DNA from: Bacteroidota bacterium
Lineage (GTDB): Bacteria > Bacteroidota > Bacteroidia > B-17B0 > Aurantibacillaceae
Direction: 5' to 3'
Length of the DNA stretch: 64,000 bases
Assembly (NCBI GenBank): GCA_018267825.1
Contig: JAFDXR010000014.1
Span: 1-64,000, forward strand
This document shows, in pieces, positions 18,366-27,505 of the stretch (positions are counted from its first letter, which is position 1; each line of letters opens with the position of its first letter). Both the position numbers and the translations under genes were made by a program. Under the pieces are notes generated by a model. That model was not told the DNA's origin. It made no database searches and saw nothing but the letters and a program-made list of their open reading frames with translations.

Positions 18366-18992
18366 TTAATCTTTTGTTTCGTTGCCAAAATCAAATTTCG
18401 GCAGGGCAAGTTTATATTTTACGGCGATAATCCGGATGGCTATAATGAGGATCATACATACCGGGGCAGCCAGGTTTTCACTGACCCCCAGGTAGGTGAG
18501 TATCGAATAAGCCACAGCACCGGCTATACAGGCTGTTGCATAAATTTCTTTGGCGAAGATAAGTGGTATTTCATTGAGCAGGGTATCGCGGATCACACCG
18601 CCGAAAACGGCGGAGATCAGGCCGAGGATGATGGCTGCAAACGGATTTACATGAAAGTCGAGACTCTTCTGGAGACCCAGTATTGTATAAATTCCAACGC
18701 CAATGGTATCGAACAGAAACAAGGTTCGACGTAAACGGATGATGTAATTTTTGAAAAAGAGTGTGAACAGAAATGCAATGATAATGGATAGAAGAATGTT
18801 GGCGTCTTTTATCCAGGAGATAGGGTAGTCGCCGAGTATGATATCGCGCAGGGTTCCACCGCCAATAGCTGTGAGAAAGCCAGTGAAGAACACACCGAAA
18901 TAATCGTGGTAATGTTTTTTATCGCGCGCTGCTAATGACCCCGAGATCGTAAAAAAGAATATGCCTATTAAGTTGAGATAATAGAATAGCAT
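18366..18992 (-). CDS. TRIC-family (UPF0126/YadS-like) cation channel protein
   Basis: 208 residues with seven hydrophobic segments in two similar halves. Each half has the Gly-Gly-x-x-Arg-Asp hallmark: IGGGTLRDIILG in the first, FGGVIRDTLLNEIP in the second. The family includes bacterial homologues of trimeric intracellular cation (K+) channels. Some bacterial members have been linked to glycine uptake. It sits between the symporter (3 bases upstream) and rimM (2 bases downstream). Confidence 0.88.
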   Translation of the reverse strand: MLFYYLNLIGIFFFTISGSLAARDKKHYHDYFGVFFTGFLTAIGGGTLRDIILGDYPISWIKDANILLSIIIAFLFTLFFKNYIIRLRRTLFLFDTIGVGIYTILGLQKSLDFHVNPFAAIILGLISAVFGGVIRDTLLNEIPLIFAKEIYATACIAGAVAYSILTYLGVSENLAAPVCMILIIAIRIIAVKYKLALPKFDFGNETKD

Positions 18993-18995
18993 GGC

Positions 18996-20333
18996 TTAAA
19001 ATTTTTCCCCCTCCCATTTTGCGACCACAGCGCTGGCCACCGCATTGCCAACCACATTGGTAGCACTACGGCCCATATCCAGAATCTGATCGACAGCAAA
19101 CAATAATAATAATCCCTCCCCCGGAATTTTGAACATATCGAGCATGCCCGCAATAATAACCAGCGAAGCTCTGGGAATACCTGCCATGCCTTTGCTGGTA
19201 AGCAGTAAAATAAGCATCATACTGATCTGGTCGCCCATGCTCATGTGTATGCCATAAGACTGTGCAATGAATACGGTGGCGAAGGTCATGTACATGATCG
19301 AGCCATCGAGATTAAATGAATAGCCAAGGGGTAATACAAAGCTTACAATGCGGTTGCTGATCCCGAATTTCTCCAGGGCATCAATGGTTTTAGGCATGGC
19401 ACTTTCGGAACTGGCGGTGCTGAATGCCAGCAATACCGGTTCCTTGATGTGAGCAAAGAGTTTAAGGAATGGAATACGTAATACGGTGCAGATGGTGAAT
19501 AAGATCACAAATACAAAGAAAAGGAGTCCACCGAAAAAACACCCGATCAGATACACGTAGCCACCGAGCACATCGAGCCCCTGTTGTATGACCACTGCTG
19601 TAATGGCCCCAAAGACGCCGAGCGGGGCAAATTTCATAACATAGTTGGTGATCTTAAGCATTACATGGCTCAGGCTGTCGAAGGCCCGGATAATGGGTTC
19701 GCCCTGCTTGCCAATGCTGGCTGCTGCCACACCAAAAAATAGGGCAAATACGACGATAGGGAGTATCTCATTTTCAGACATAGCCCTGATAAGACTATCC
19801 GGGATAACGTGAGATACAAAATTTTTGGCATCCTGTTTTGTTTTCTTAATGCCTGTTTCGGTACCAGCGGCTGGTCGCTCGAGGTGCATCACTTCGCCCG
19901 GTTTGAAAACATTGACAATCACCAGTCCGAGGCTGAGCGCCAATAATGTGGCGAATGTAAAGTATATAATGGTTTTGCCACCGATGCGCCCTACCGATTT
20001 AAAATCGCCGACTTTGGCAACACCAACCACCAGAACCGCGAGTACGAGCGGTGCAATGATCATTTTGATAAGGAGGAGGAAGATGTCGCTCAGAATGGAG
20101 AATCGGGAGGCAATGGTTTTTTTTGCGGCTTTCAGGTTAGCGGCATCCAACTTGTCGAGTGCCTGCAGCAATACTGCTTTGCTCTCCGGAGTATGTGCTT
20201 TAGCATCTACGGAAGTTCTGTCAATCTTATAGGTATTGGCAGTTACAGATTTATTGATAACAGCACCAATAACAACACCCAGGATCATGGCGCCGATAAT
20301 GGCAATGATCAGAAAGTTTTTTCTCCAAAACAT
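18996..20333 (-). CDS. dicarboxylate/amino acid:cation symporter (DAACS family)
   Basis: 445 residues, about eight membrane helices plus two hairpins. HP1 serine motif AFSTASSESAMPKTIDAL, the TM7 motif SFNLDGSIMY (family NMDGT, here NLDGS) and the HP2 region LLTSKGMAGIPRASLVII. It transports glutamate, aspartate or C4-dicarboxylates with Na+ or H+. Insertion of a charged periplasmic loop near the N-terminus (about residues 30-75). First gene of the three-gene operon with the TRIC protein and rimM. Confidence 0.9.
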   Translation of the reverse strand: MFWRKNFLIIAIIGAMILGVVIGAVINKSVTANTYKIDRTSVDAKAHTPESKAVLLQALDKLDAANLKAAKKTIASRFSILSDIFLLLIKMIIAPLVLAVLVVGVAKVGDFKSVGRIGGKTIIYFTFATLLALSLGLVIVNVFKPGEVMHLERPAAGTETGIKKTKQDAKNFVSHVIPDSLIRAMSENEILPIVVFALFFGVAAASIGKQGEPIIRAFDSLSHVMLKITNYVMKFAPLGVFGAITAVVIQQGLDVLGGYVYLIGCFFGGLLFFVFVILFTICTVLRIPFLKLFAHIKEPVLLAFSTASSESAMPKTIDALEKFGISNRIVSFVLPLGYSFNLDGSIMYMTFATVFIAQSYGIHMSMGDQISMMLILLLTSKGMAGIPRASLVIIAGMLDMFKIPGEGLLLLFAVDQILDMGRSATNVVGNAVASAVVAKWEGEKF

Positions 20334-20451
20334 AATTTAAAATCAGAAACTAAAAGTACGAAATATACATGTTGCTGACGTATAAATCCGATAAACAATC
20401 GCATTGAATTCCGGGAGTGCTGAGAGGGAGTAAATCGGGGATAGGAAAAAA

Positions 20452-21717
20452 CTATGTTTTCTGTTTTTTCTTTTTAGCGGCAGGGAAGAGGATGTTATTC
20501 AGAATGAGTCTGTAGCCCGGGGAATTGGGGTGCAGGCTTAGGTCTGTAGGAGGTTCTTCTACACGGTGCTGATAATCTTCAGGGTCATGGCCACCGTAAA
20601 AAGTCCAGGTTCCTTTTCCGTGTTCACCATGAATATAGCGGGCCTCATTAAATGCTTTGGCTTCGCCCATAATCAGAACACCTTTTTTGACATAGTCTTT
20701 ATTAAAAGCAACCGTCTGCCCCCAGAAACCCTGGATGGTGGATTGATGATTCTGGCAAAGCATGGTAGGAACGGGGTCCCATTTGGCTGAAAAATCGAAG
20801 AGGGTAAACACGTCTGTCTCTTTGGTCATACCATACTGGGAGCGGGTAGCATAGGTATCGATGGTAGAAAACTCATATTCATAGGGGTTTGTACTCAGTT
20901 TGTAATTTTCGAAAGCATATTCTTTGGAGTAGTCCAGTTTCTTATTCATAGCCGGGTCGGCCGGGTCGTGATCAAACATGGTTTCGCAAATGTCGACACC
21001 TTCTGCGGCCAGGGCAATGTCGTAGCTGTCGGTAGCGCTGCACATGGCAAACAGAAAGCCTCCGTTGAAAACGTAATCATTTATTTTTTTAGCCACCGCC
21101 AGTTTAAGTTGTGATACTTTCGCGAAGCCCAGTTTTTTGGCCATGGCTTCGTTTTCTTTTACATCGGCCTGGTACCAGGCTGTGTTGCTGTAGCCGCCGT
21201 AAAAACGCCCGTACTGACCGGTAAAGTCCTCGTGATGAAGGTGCAGCCAGTCGTAATCTTTGAGCTTGTCGTTCATGATCTCCTCATCGTAAACCACCTC
21301 ATAAGGAATTTCGGCATAAGTGAGAACAAGTGTTACAGCATCATCCCAAGGCTGTTTTGTTTTCGGCGAGTATACGGCAATCTTGGGGGCTTTTTCGAGT
21401 TTCACGGCATCCTGGTTAACTTCAGGGTTGGCAATATCCATAAGAATAGCATTGGCCTGTGCATCGGATATGGTTTCGAAGGAGACGCCGCGAACGGTGC
21501 ACTCGGCAGAAACCGCTTTGGAATTCGGGATCATAAAGCTGCCGCCGCGATAGTTCAGCAGCCATTGTATTTCCAGTTCCCCCTTCAGGGACCAGTATGC
21601 AATACCATAAGCTTTGAGGTGATTCTTCTGGGTTTCGTCCATCGGAATCAGAATATAGCTGCAAAATCCTTTGAGGCTGAACACAAGAAAAAATATGATA
21701 ATAATTGAGCGTTTCAT
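20452..21717 (-). CDS. conserved secreted Bacteroidota protein, often labelled 'asparagine synthetase B'
   Basis: 421 residues with a signal peptide (IIIIFFLVFSLKGFCS). Conserved blocks include YILIPMDETQKNHLKAYG, APKIAVYSPKTKQPWDDA, WLHLHHEDFTGQYGRFYGG and NGGFLFAMCSATDSYDIALA. Homologues in this phylum are commonly annotated asparagine synthetase B, but the class II amidotransferase N-terminal Cys and the ATP-binding domain are absent. The GGFLFAMCSA segment resembles the nucleophile elbow of class I glutamine amidotransferase-like folds; that is inference. Export and the lack of enzyme partners argue against amino-acid synthesis. Monocistronic. Confidence 0.7.
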   Translation of the reverse strand: MKRSIIIIFFLVFSLKGFCSYILIPMDETQKNHLKAYGIAYWSLKGELEIQWLLNYRGGSFMIPNSKAVSAECTVRGVSFETISDAQANAILMDIANPEVNQDAVKLEKAPKIAVYSPKTKQPWDDAVTLVLTYAEIPYEVVYDEEIMNDKLKDYDWLHLHHEDFTGQYGRFYGGYSNTAWYQADVKENEAMAKKLGFAKVSQLKLAVAKKINDYVFNGGFLFAMCSATDSYDIALAAEGVDICETMFDHDPADPAMNKKLDYSKEYAFENYKLSTNPYEYEFSTIDTYATRSQYGMTKETDVFTLFDFSAKWDPVPTMLCQNHQSTIQGFWGQTVAFNKDYVKKGVLIMGEAKAFNEARYIHGEHGKGTWTFYGGHDPEDYQHRVEEPPTDLSLHPNSPGYRLILNNILFPAAKKKKQKT

Positions 21718-21784
21718 TTCGATAGCACTAATTTAAAGATTTAAACCCGAAGATTTTGTGAAAAACTGTTATAAACGTTTTTGG

Positions 21785-23125
21785 TTATTGCCCGACAGGT
21801 GAAATGACCTGTGCAGATTCGGAAGCAGGCTGGTCGGACTCATCCGGTAACTCATTATATTGCTCAAAGGAGAAGTAATACAGCCACATATAAAAGAAAA
21901 ATCCGTTATAGGTGTAGTTACCCTGCCGGGCCAGCTGAAGAATGATCATAACCAGGGCGGCATTTGAAACAAGCCAGTAAAGGTTTTCATCGTCGAGTTC
22001 CCCCGGGATTTTAATGAAGAAGCGGAAGATAAATAAAAGGATAAATACGAGACCAAAGAGGCCTGTTTCAGACAAAAGCCGAAGCAGCATGGAATTGGCA
22101 TCTGCGGTGTTGAATTTATATATACCACCAAGCTTATAGAGTAAATTATATTTGTCGAAGGCTACTTTGTGTGAACCAAGTCCTGTTCCGAAAAGCGGGT
22201 TTGACATGAAATTATGCGTGGCAACTACATAATTGTTATACTGCACAAAGCTGGAGCCATGTATTTTTTTTAGCAGTTTTTGAAGTTTGAGAGGGTTGTG
22301 TTCTCCTTTTTGCAAGCCTTCTTTTTCAAGGAGTTCATCCACGTAAAGAGATTTTAAACCATCTACCCGGACCTTAAATTCCTGGGCATTGTTGTACATA
22401 AAATTAAAAATGATAATAGCCAAAGGAATGGCAAAAATAATATAACGGACCAGTCCAAAGTTTAGGAGAATTAAAACCAGAGCTACAAATACACCAAGAA
22501 ATGCTACAGTAGAAAATGTAAGGACATAAGTCACAATAATTATCATACTTGAAAATGCATTCAGGAAATATTGTTTCCGGAAGAGAAGGTTTATCACCGA
22601 AACGAAAAAAGCAGGACTGATAGAGGCTCCAAAGTATGACGGTTCGGAAAAAACACTATTGATCCTGATTCCAAGCCCACCCTGAATAACACCCCATTTG
22701 TTCAATCCATAAGTTCTGAAATCATATCCGTACTTGAATCCGATCCAATAGCTGAATAATTGAAATAACCCAAGCAGGCAGACCCATAATGAAACCTTCA
22801 TGTAAATGCCAAAAACATATTTGATGTCCTTATCGTAGTATTGAAAAACATAATAAAAGAACATAGCACTTATTAAAATATTGATAAATATTTTAAGGAA
22901 CTCGCCAATGGTGTTATTCTGGAAATACACATTTACCAACCCTACCAGTAATAATGGGAGTAATATATACAGAAGCTTTTTAGGGAAAGTATACTGAGCC
23001 ATGAAAAATGGCAATAAAATCAGGATAGGAATATACGAAAGGTAAAATTCAAAAGGCTCTTTGAAAAGGATCGTTGAGTTTAAGAACAACGTAGAAAAAA
23101 TTCCTATGTTTATAATCCTGTTCAT
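21785..23125 (-). CDS. O-antigen polymerase/ligase-like membrane protein (Wzy/WaaL type)
   Basis: 446 residues with about 11-12 hydrophobic segments and one long extracytoplasmic loop in the second half (about residues 245-325) containing NFMSNPLFGTGLGSHKVAF, which resembles the Wzy_C motif region (NPLFGxGxG). It polymerises repeat units or ligates the glycan at the periplasmic face. Last gene of the six-gene polysaccharide operon, 8 bases after the acyltransferase. The sequence alone does not separate polymerase from ligase. Confidence 0.8.
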   Translation of the reverse strand: MNRIINIGIFSTLFLNSTILFKEPFEFYLSYIPILILLPFFMAQYTFPKKLLYILLPLLLVGLVNVYFQNNTIGEFLKIFINILISAMFFYYVFQYYDKDIKYVFGIYMKVSLWVCLLGLFQLFSYWIGFKYGYDFRTYGLNKWGVIQGGLGIRINSVFSEPSYFGASISPAFFVSVINLLFRKQYFLNAFSSMIIIVTYVLTFSTVAFLGVFVALVLILLNFGLVRYIIFAIPLAIIIFNFMYNNAQEFKVRVDGLKSLYVDELLEKEGLQKGEHNPLKLQKLLKKIHGSSFVQYNNYVVATHNFMSNPLFGTGLGSHKVAFDKYNLLYKLGGIYKFNTADANSMLLRLLSETGLFGLVFILLFIFRFFIKIPGELDDENLYWLVSNAALVMIILQLARQGNYTYNGFFFYMWLYYFSFEQYNELPDESDQPASESAQVISPVGQ

Positions 23126-23133
23126 GCCATTGA

Positions 23134-24258
23134 TCAGTTGAAGCGCTCTTTTAACCTGAGAAAAAAGGATTCAACATACCTGTAAGAAACGTGAGAAACA
23201 AAAATACTTAATAATAATGATAAAGTATAGGTTATTACATGCATCAGAATTGGGTTACCCGGGATTAAATAGTATTTAAGAGTGCAACATACAATAGCTA
23301 TAATGGCCATGTGGTACATATAGATTCCATAGGAAAGATTTCCAAGCCATATGAAAACTTTCTTTTCCAGAAAGGAATTTACATTGTTCAGGCGGACAAC
23401 ATTCAGAATAATAATGAGAAACAGAACGGAATATACAATATGAATGCCGTCCTGTAACATATCGGGTGTGTATACAAGAACAGGTACAAGCACCAGGGAT
23501 AAATAGAAGATAATTGGTTTATAGGCCCATTTTAAAACTTTAGTTTTATTCTCAAAAAGGTAGATGGCACCAATTCCGCCAATGGCCATGTTTTCGAATT
23601 TTGACATCGCAATTAAGTTCTTGATGGCTGTGAGCGTTTCAGTGGGTACAGTTGTTTTATAATAGATGATAAAAAGGACCTTGCTCCCGATCAGAAGCAC
23701 GAGGATGATCCAAAGCCATTTTAAAAGGTGGTGTTTCCGTTTAAATAACCAGGGCCAGGTCAGGTAAAACTGCTCTTCGACACCAATTGACCATAAATGA
23801 CCTATATGTGGACTGGCGGTAAAAAAAGCAAAAGCCACATTCGGAAGGATGAGCATATATAGCAATAAGTTGGTGGAAAAATGTTCTGTGAAGTTTTTCT
23901 GAAGATACGTTATATGAAGTTTGTCGAAAGAGGGTAGTATGAAAAAACCGAGAATGACAATGATAAAATACAATGGCCAGATTCTGAGAATACGCCTCAT
24001 GTAAAATTTACGGACAGATACCGTTTTCGTTTTGGATTGCTCCTGTAGCAGCAGATAGGTTATCAGAAACCCACTTAAAACAAAGAAAAAGTATACTCCC
24101 AAGCTACCAAGTTCCGGGATTATTTTCCAGGTATTATACAATGATGGCAGACCAAAAGCAGACTTGATAAGTTCTACATGGCATATGATAACAGCCAGAG
24201 CAGCAAAAAAACGAAGTGCATTTAAGCCCGGAAAATATAATTTGGGTTTAGGATCCAT
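23134..24258 (-). CDS. acyltransferase family 3 (OafA/YrhL-like)
   Basis: 374 residues, about ten membrane helices. N-terminal LNALRFFAALAVIICHVEL carries the conserved Arg and His of the family. Further signatures are YFFFVLSGFLITYLLL, FYMRRILRIWPLYF and LWSIGVEEQFYLTWP. These proteins O-acylate (usually O-acetylate) surface sugars. It overlaps the upstream GT4 gene by 11 bases. A second family member lies at 25402. Confidence 0.9.
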   Translation of the reverse strand: MDPKPKLYFPGLNALRFFAALAVIICHVELIKSAFGLPSLYNTWKIIPELGSLGVYFFFVLSGFLITYLLLQEQSKTKTVSVRKFYMRRILRIWPLYFIIVILGFFILPSFDKLHITYLQKNFTEHFSTNLLLYMLILPNVAFAFFTASPHIGHLWSIGVEEQFYLTWPWLFKRKHHLLKWLWIILVLLIGSKVLFIIYYKTTVPTETLTAIKNLIAMSKFENMAIGGIGAIYLFENKTKVLKWAYKPIIFYLSLVLVPVLVYTPDMLQDGIHIVYSVLFLIIILNVVRLNNVNSFLEKKVFIWLGNLSYGIYMYHMAIIAIVCCTLKYYLIPGNPILMHVITYTLSLLLSIFVSHVSYRYVESFFLRLKERFN

Positions 24259-25405
24259 GATCTTGCTTTACAATGGCTTCGATTTTCTTAATAAGTCGTG
24301 AAATTAATATTTCCCAGGTGAAATTTTCCTTTATTCTGGAAAGAGATGCTTCTTTTAGAGGCTCAAGCAATGCGGATTCAGATAAATGATCCAATGCTGC
24401 CTCTAGTTCCTGCTTGTTTCTGACCTTAATCAATTCTCCGTTTTGTTGATCTACAAGACGGCTAACAGCCCCTGTGTCAGTAGCAATAACGGCAAGTCCG
24501 CTTGCCATGGCTTCCAGAATAACATTCGGAAAGCCTTCGCTCCAGCTCGGACAGACCAGGACGTCGTGCTGTATCAGGAGGTTCTTTACATCATTGTAGT
24601 TTCTGATCTCTCCAAAATAAGTTATTCCGGGAAGGTTTAGTTTTTTTTCTTCGGGAATTGGTCCGATAAAACCAAAGCAAATCTCCTGCCTTTGTCGGGC
24701 CATTTTCAGGAGAACTTCGTTCAGTTCTTCAATGCCTTTCCGTCGTTCATAGCGACCAAGAAATACAAATTTCACAGGGTTGTTGGTTGGTGAAGTCCTG
24801 TTACTGACATGCCGGCTTTCTATTCCGGAAGGTATTTCGATAATTCGGCTTCTCTTAATCCCAAGAGCAGTAATTAATTCCGTTATTTTTCCACCGTATG
24901 AAAATACAACATCTGCTTCTCTGGAAATTTTTCTCACAAATGGCCGGAGCATATAGTGCTGCAATTTTGTTTTAAAGTCAGGGGCCACCTGAAACATTTC
25001 ATATCCGTGAAATTTGACACCGATCGGACAACATTGAATCTTTCCTTTTTTCTTTTCTGAAATCAATTTCCAACCGGAAAAACCCTTGGTGTAAATAAAG
25101 TCGTAACTATCTGTCTTGTTTCGGATCAATTCATATATAGCTTCCGAATACTTGTAAGACCGGTAAATATAATGCCCGGGAAATTTTATGGATTCCGGAA
25201 ATTCAAGTACATAGGAATGGATATTTTTTTTCTCGTCGTCGGTAAAAACATCCAGAACATCAATATCCAATGAAGACTGGTTGTAATGAAACAGATCGAC
25301 TTCAACCCCTTGTTGCGCCAGGTATTTTGCCAGGTAATAGGAGTGTTTTTGCATCCCTCCTAAGACGTATGGGTATATGCCATCTGTTATGAGTGCTATT
25401 TTCAC
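24248..25405 (-). CDS. family 4 glycosyltransferase
   Basis: 385 residues, GT-B fold. N-terminal MKIALITDGIYPYVLGGMQKH is the usual start of GT4 retaining enzymes. The C-terminal half has VFLGRYERRKGIEELNEVL and the nucleotide-sugar site VCPSWSEGFPNVILEAMASG with the E-x7-E motif. Adds a sugar to the lipid-linked repeat unit on the cytoplasmic side. Its ATG overlaps the stop of the preceding acyltransferase by 4 bases. Confidence 0.92.
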   Translation of the reverse strand: MKIALITDGIYPYVLGGMQKHSYYLAKYLAQQGVEVDLFHYNQSSLDIDVLDVFTDDEKKNIHSYVLEFPESIKFPGHYIYRSYKYSEAIYELIRNKTDSYDFIYTKGFSGWKLISEKKKGKIQCCPIGVKFHGYEMFQVAPDFKTKLQHYMLRPFVRKISREADVVFSYGGKITELITALGIKRSRIIEIPSGIESRHVSNRTSPTNNPVKFVFLGRYERRKGIEELNEVLLKMARQRQEICFGFIGPIPEEKKLNLPGITYFGEIRNYNDVKNLLIQHDVLVCPSWSEGFPNVILEAMASGLAVIATDTGAVSRLVDQQNGELIKVRNKQELEAALDHLSESALLEPLKEASLSRIKENFTWEILISRLIKKIEAIVKQDHGS

Positions 25406-26385
25406 CGGAATCGGATCTTTGATGAAAGTTTTTTTGAAGGTTTTTCAATCATGTAATACATAAGCCATGATGAGCCAAAGGTAATTAAAATGCCAAGTAA
25501 TAATACACCGGTTTTTTGCATAAAAGTCAACGGATAATGTGCCAAAATATTAATAATAGCAACACCGATAATGCAGTGTACAAGATAAACCGAGTAGCTG
25601 AATTTTCCCATCCATCCTAAAAACGGAATATTAATACGGTCAAAAAACAGAATACACAATGCTGTAAGTATCCCAATAATGGTGATATCAGCACCCAACG
25701 CAAAAAAATTATACATAGCAGCTGCGATAAGCACACATGCCAGTTCTGTTTTTCTGGTCAGATGACACTTGAATTGAAAGACTGCGATACCAGTTAGAAA
25801 TAAAGGGGCATACGCCGGAAAATGAGTACGGTATTTTAATAGTAAGAGCGAGCTAATAAAACAAAGAGCATATGCAATCAGACGTTTTGAAAGCGCGGAT
25901 GAGATGAATAGGCCATAAATAAGAGCCATAAGTATATAATATTGGAACTCAATGGCTAGTGTCCAATAAACATTATTTAGCCAATGGTAATTCGGGAAGA
26001 AATTTATGAGGTAGCCCAGGTGAAGTATCACGCCTGTTATGGTCACAGGTTCCTGTTTTCCATAATCATAACCGATTTTGGTTTTCAGAAAAAGAATTGC
26101 CAGTACGAGAAGAATGGAGCAAATGTAGGGTGGATCCAGGCGTACAATCCGCTTTAAAATAAAACGAAAGAAGGAACTGGGTTTATAGTTCGCATTAAAC
26201 ATGGACCATGGAATAATGAAGCCCGAAATGACAAAAAATACGTGCACCCCATATTGACCGTAAGAAAATACTTGTTTTACACTTTCATTTCCTATGAAAC
26301 CGGTAACCGTACAGATGAAATGATATAGGCATACACTCCATGCAGCAATGGCCCTGAGGCTTTCTATAATAGGTATTTGTTTCAA
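25402..26385 (-). CDS. acyltransferase family 3
   Basis: 327 residues, about ten hydrophobic segments. N-terminal IESLRAIAAWSVCLYHFICT (Arg and His of the active site), GVHVFFVISGFIIPWSMF, FILKRIVRLDPPYI and NVYWTLAIEFQYYILMAL (the ExxxY region). Likely O-acetylates a sugar of the same glycan as the other acyltransferase in the operon, at a different position. Ten bases downstream of the upstream glycosyltransferase. Confidence 0.9.
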   Translation of the reverse strand: MKQIPIIESLRAIAAWSVCLYHFICTVTGFIGNESVKQVFSYGQYGVHVFFVISGFIIPWSMFNANYKPSSFFRFILKRIVRLDPPYICSILLVLAILFLKTKIGYDYGKQEPVTITGVILHLGYLINFFPNYHWLNNVYWTLAIEFQYYILMALIYGLFISSALSKRLIAYALCFISSLLLLKYRTHFPAYAPLFLTGIAVFQFKCHLTRKTELACVLIAAAMYNFFALGADITIIGILTALCILFFDRINIPFLGWMGKFSYSVYLVHCIIGVAIINILAHYPLTFMQKTGVLLLGILITFGSSWLMYYMIEKPSKKLSSKIRFR

Positions 26386-26395
26386 TAAACGTATT

Positions 26396-27505
26396 TTAGT
26401 GTTCTAAAAGGCGAAGATAATGTTGTTTATAATCGATCTTTAAAAAAAACCGCATGGCAAGCTCATGAATCCTTTTTTTCTCTTCGTATGTAGTACGTTC
26501 AACGGCTCCTGACAACAGGTTGTGCTCTTTTGAGAAAGAACTATAATCTCCAAGATTATCAGATATCATGACTTTCAGGCCACAACTCAGGTATTCTGCA
26601 TATTTTACCGGAGATGCTACAAGATTTGTAACAGACTGCTCTCTGAAAAGAATACCATGATCTGCGGCAAGTAAATAATTTTTCACTTCCTGCTGCGTTA
26701 CATGTTTTACAAGAAGGCGCTCGCGGAAATGCTGGTAAATTTTATATTTTTCATCGAAGTTATGCGCAAGTATAATAAGCTTTATAGATGCGTTAGAAGA
26801 CATCAATCGATACAAATGATCATCAACAAGCTCAAAGGATTGCCAGCCGGCCGAAGATCCTGAATATATATATATGATGTCTGAAGGATCAAAAAGCAAA
26901 GCAGTCCGAAGTTCGGCGATATGTTCCAGGGTTGGAAATTCGAACTCAAAATAACGGCTCAGGGTGCAGGGAATAACGACATGATTCTGCCCCGAAAAAT
27001 GATACTCCTTTTTCCAGTATTCAACAAGAGCATTTGATACAGCCAGTTGTGCATCAGACCTCAAAAGCGCATCCTTTTCAAGAGATGAGATCTGCTGTTT
27101 TAATTTAGGACTGCTCACAACGTTGTATTCATTCAACTCTGCTGCATAGGCCCCGCGTGCATCAAAAATAACTTTCGAGGTCCGTTTCAGTTCACGCAGT
27201 TTCAATGCCAGTTGAGTTGCAAATACCCCACGAGCCATGATGCGGTCTGGTTTTAAAAAAAGGCAAAGTATGTAAAGCGTATACAGGTTTAATTTCCAGG
27301 AAGAGGCTTTCGGGAACATGGGCAAGACAATAGCTCCGGGACAAACACTTTTTATTTTTGTTTTATTACCACGGAATTGACGAACAGAGATAAGTGCAAC
27401 TAGCCGGACCTTTTTGGAACCAATGGCATTCAGGTAATTAACAACATCTGTAACCTGACTTGTAAATATGCCAGATGGCTGATCGTTATAGGTCAGGTAA
27501 ATCAT
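26396..27505 (-). CDS. putative GT-B glycosyltransferase
   Basis: 369 residues. The fold is suggested by an N-terminal Rossmann-like half with FDARGAYAAELNEYNV and a C-terminal half with IIYIYSGSSAGWQSFELVDD and HGILFREQSVTNLVASPVKY (E-x7-like element). It is divergent from standard GT4 enzymes, so the family is less certain than for its neighbours. The context (ATGA overlap with the 2-epimerase gene; next to acyltransferases) fits an enzyme for the same glycan. Confidence 0.7.
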   Translation of the reverse strand: MIYLTYNDQPSGIFTSQVTDVVNYLNAIGSKKVRLVALISVRQFRGNKTKIKSVCPGAIVLPMFPKASSWKLNLYTLYILCLFLKPDRIMARGVFATQLALKLRELKRTSKVIFDARGAYAAELNEYNVVSSPKLKQQISSLEKDALLRSDAQLAVSNALVEYWKKEYHFSGQNHVVIPCTLSRYFEFEFPTLEHIAELRTALLFDPSDIIYIYSGSSAGWQSFELVDDHLYRLMSSNASIKLIILAHNFDEKYKIYQHFRERLLVKHVTQQEVKNYLLAADHGILFREQSVTNLVASPVKYAEYLSCGLKVMISDNLGDYSSFSKEHNLLSGAVERTTYEEKKRIHELAMRFFLKIDYKQHYLRLLEH

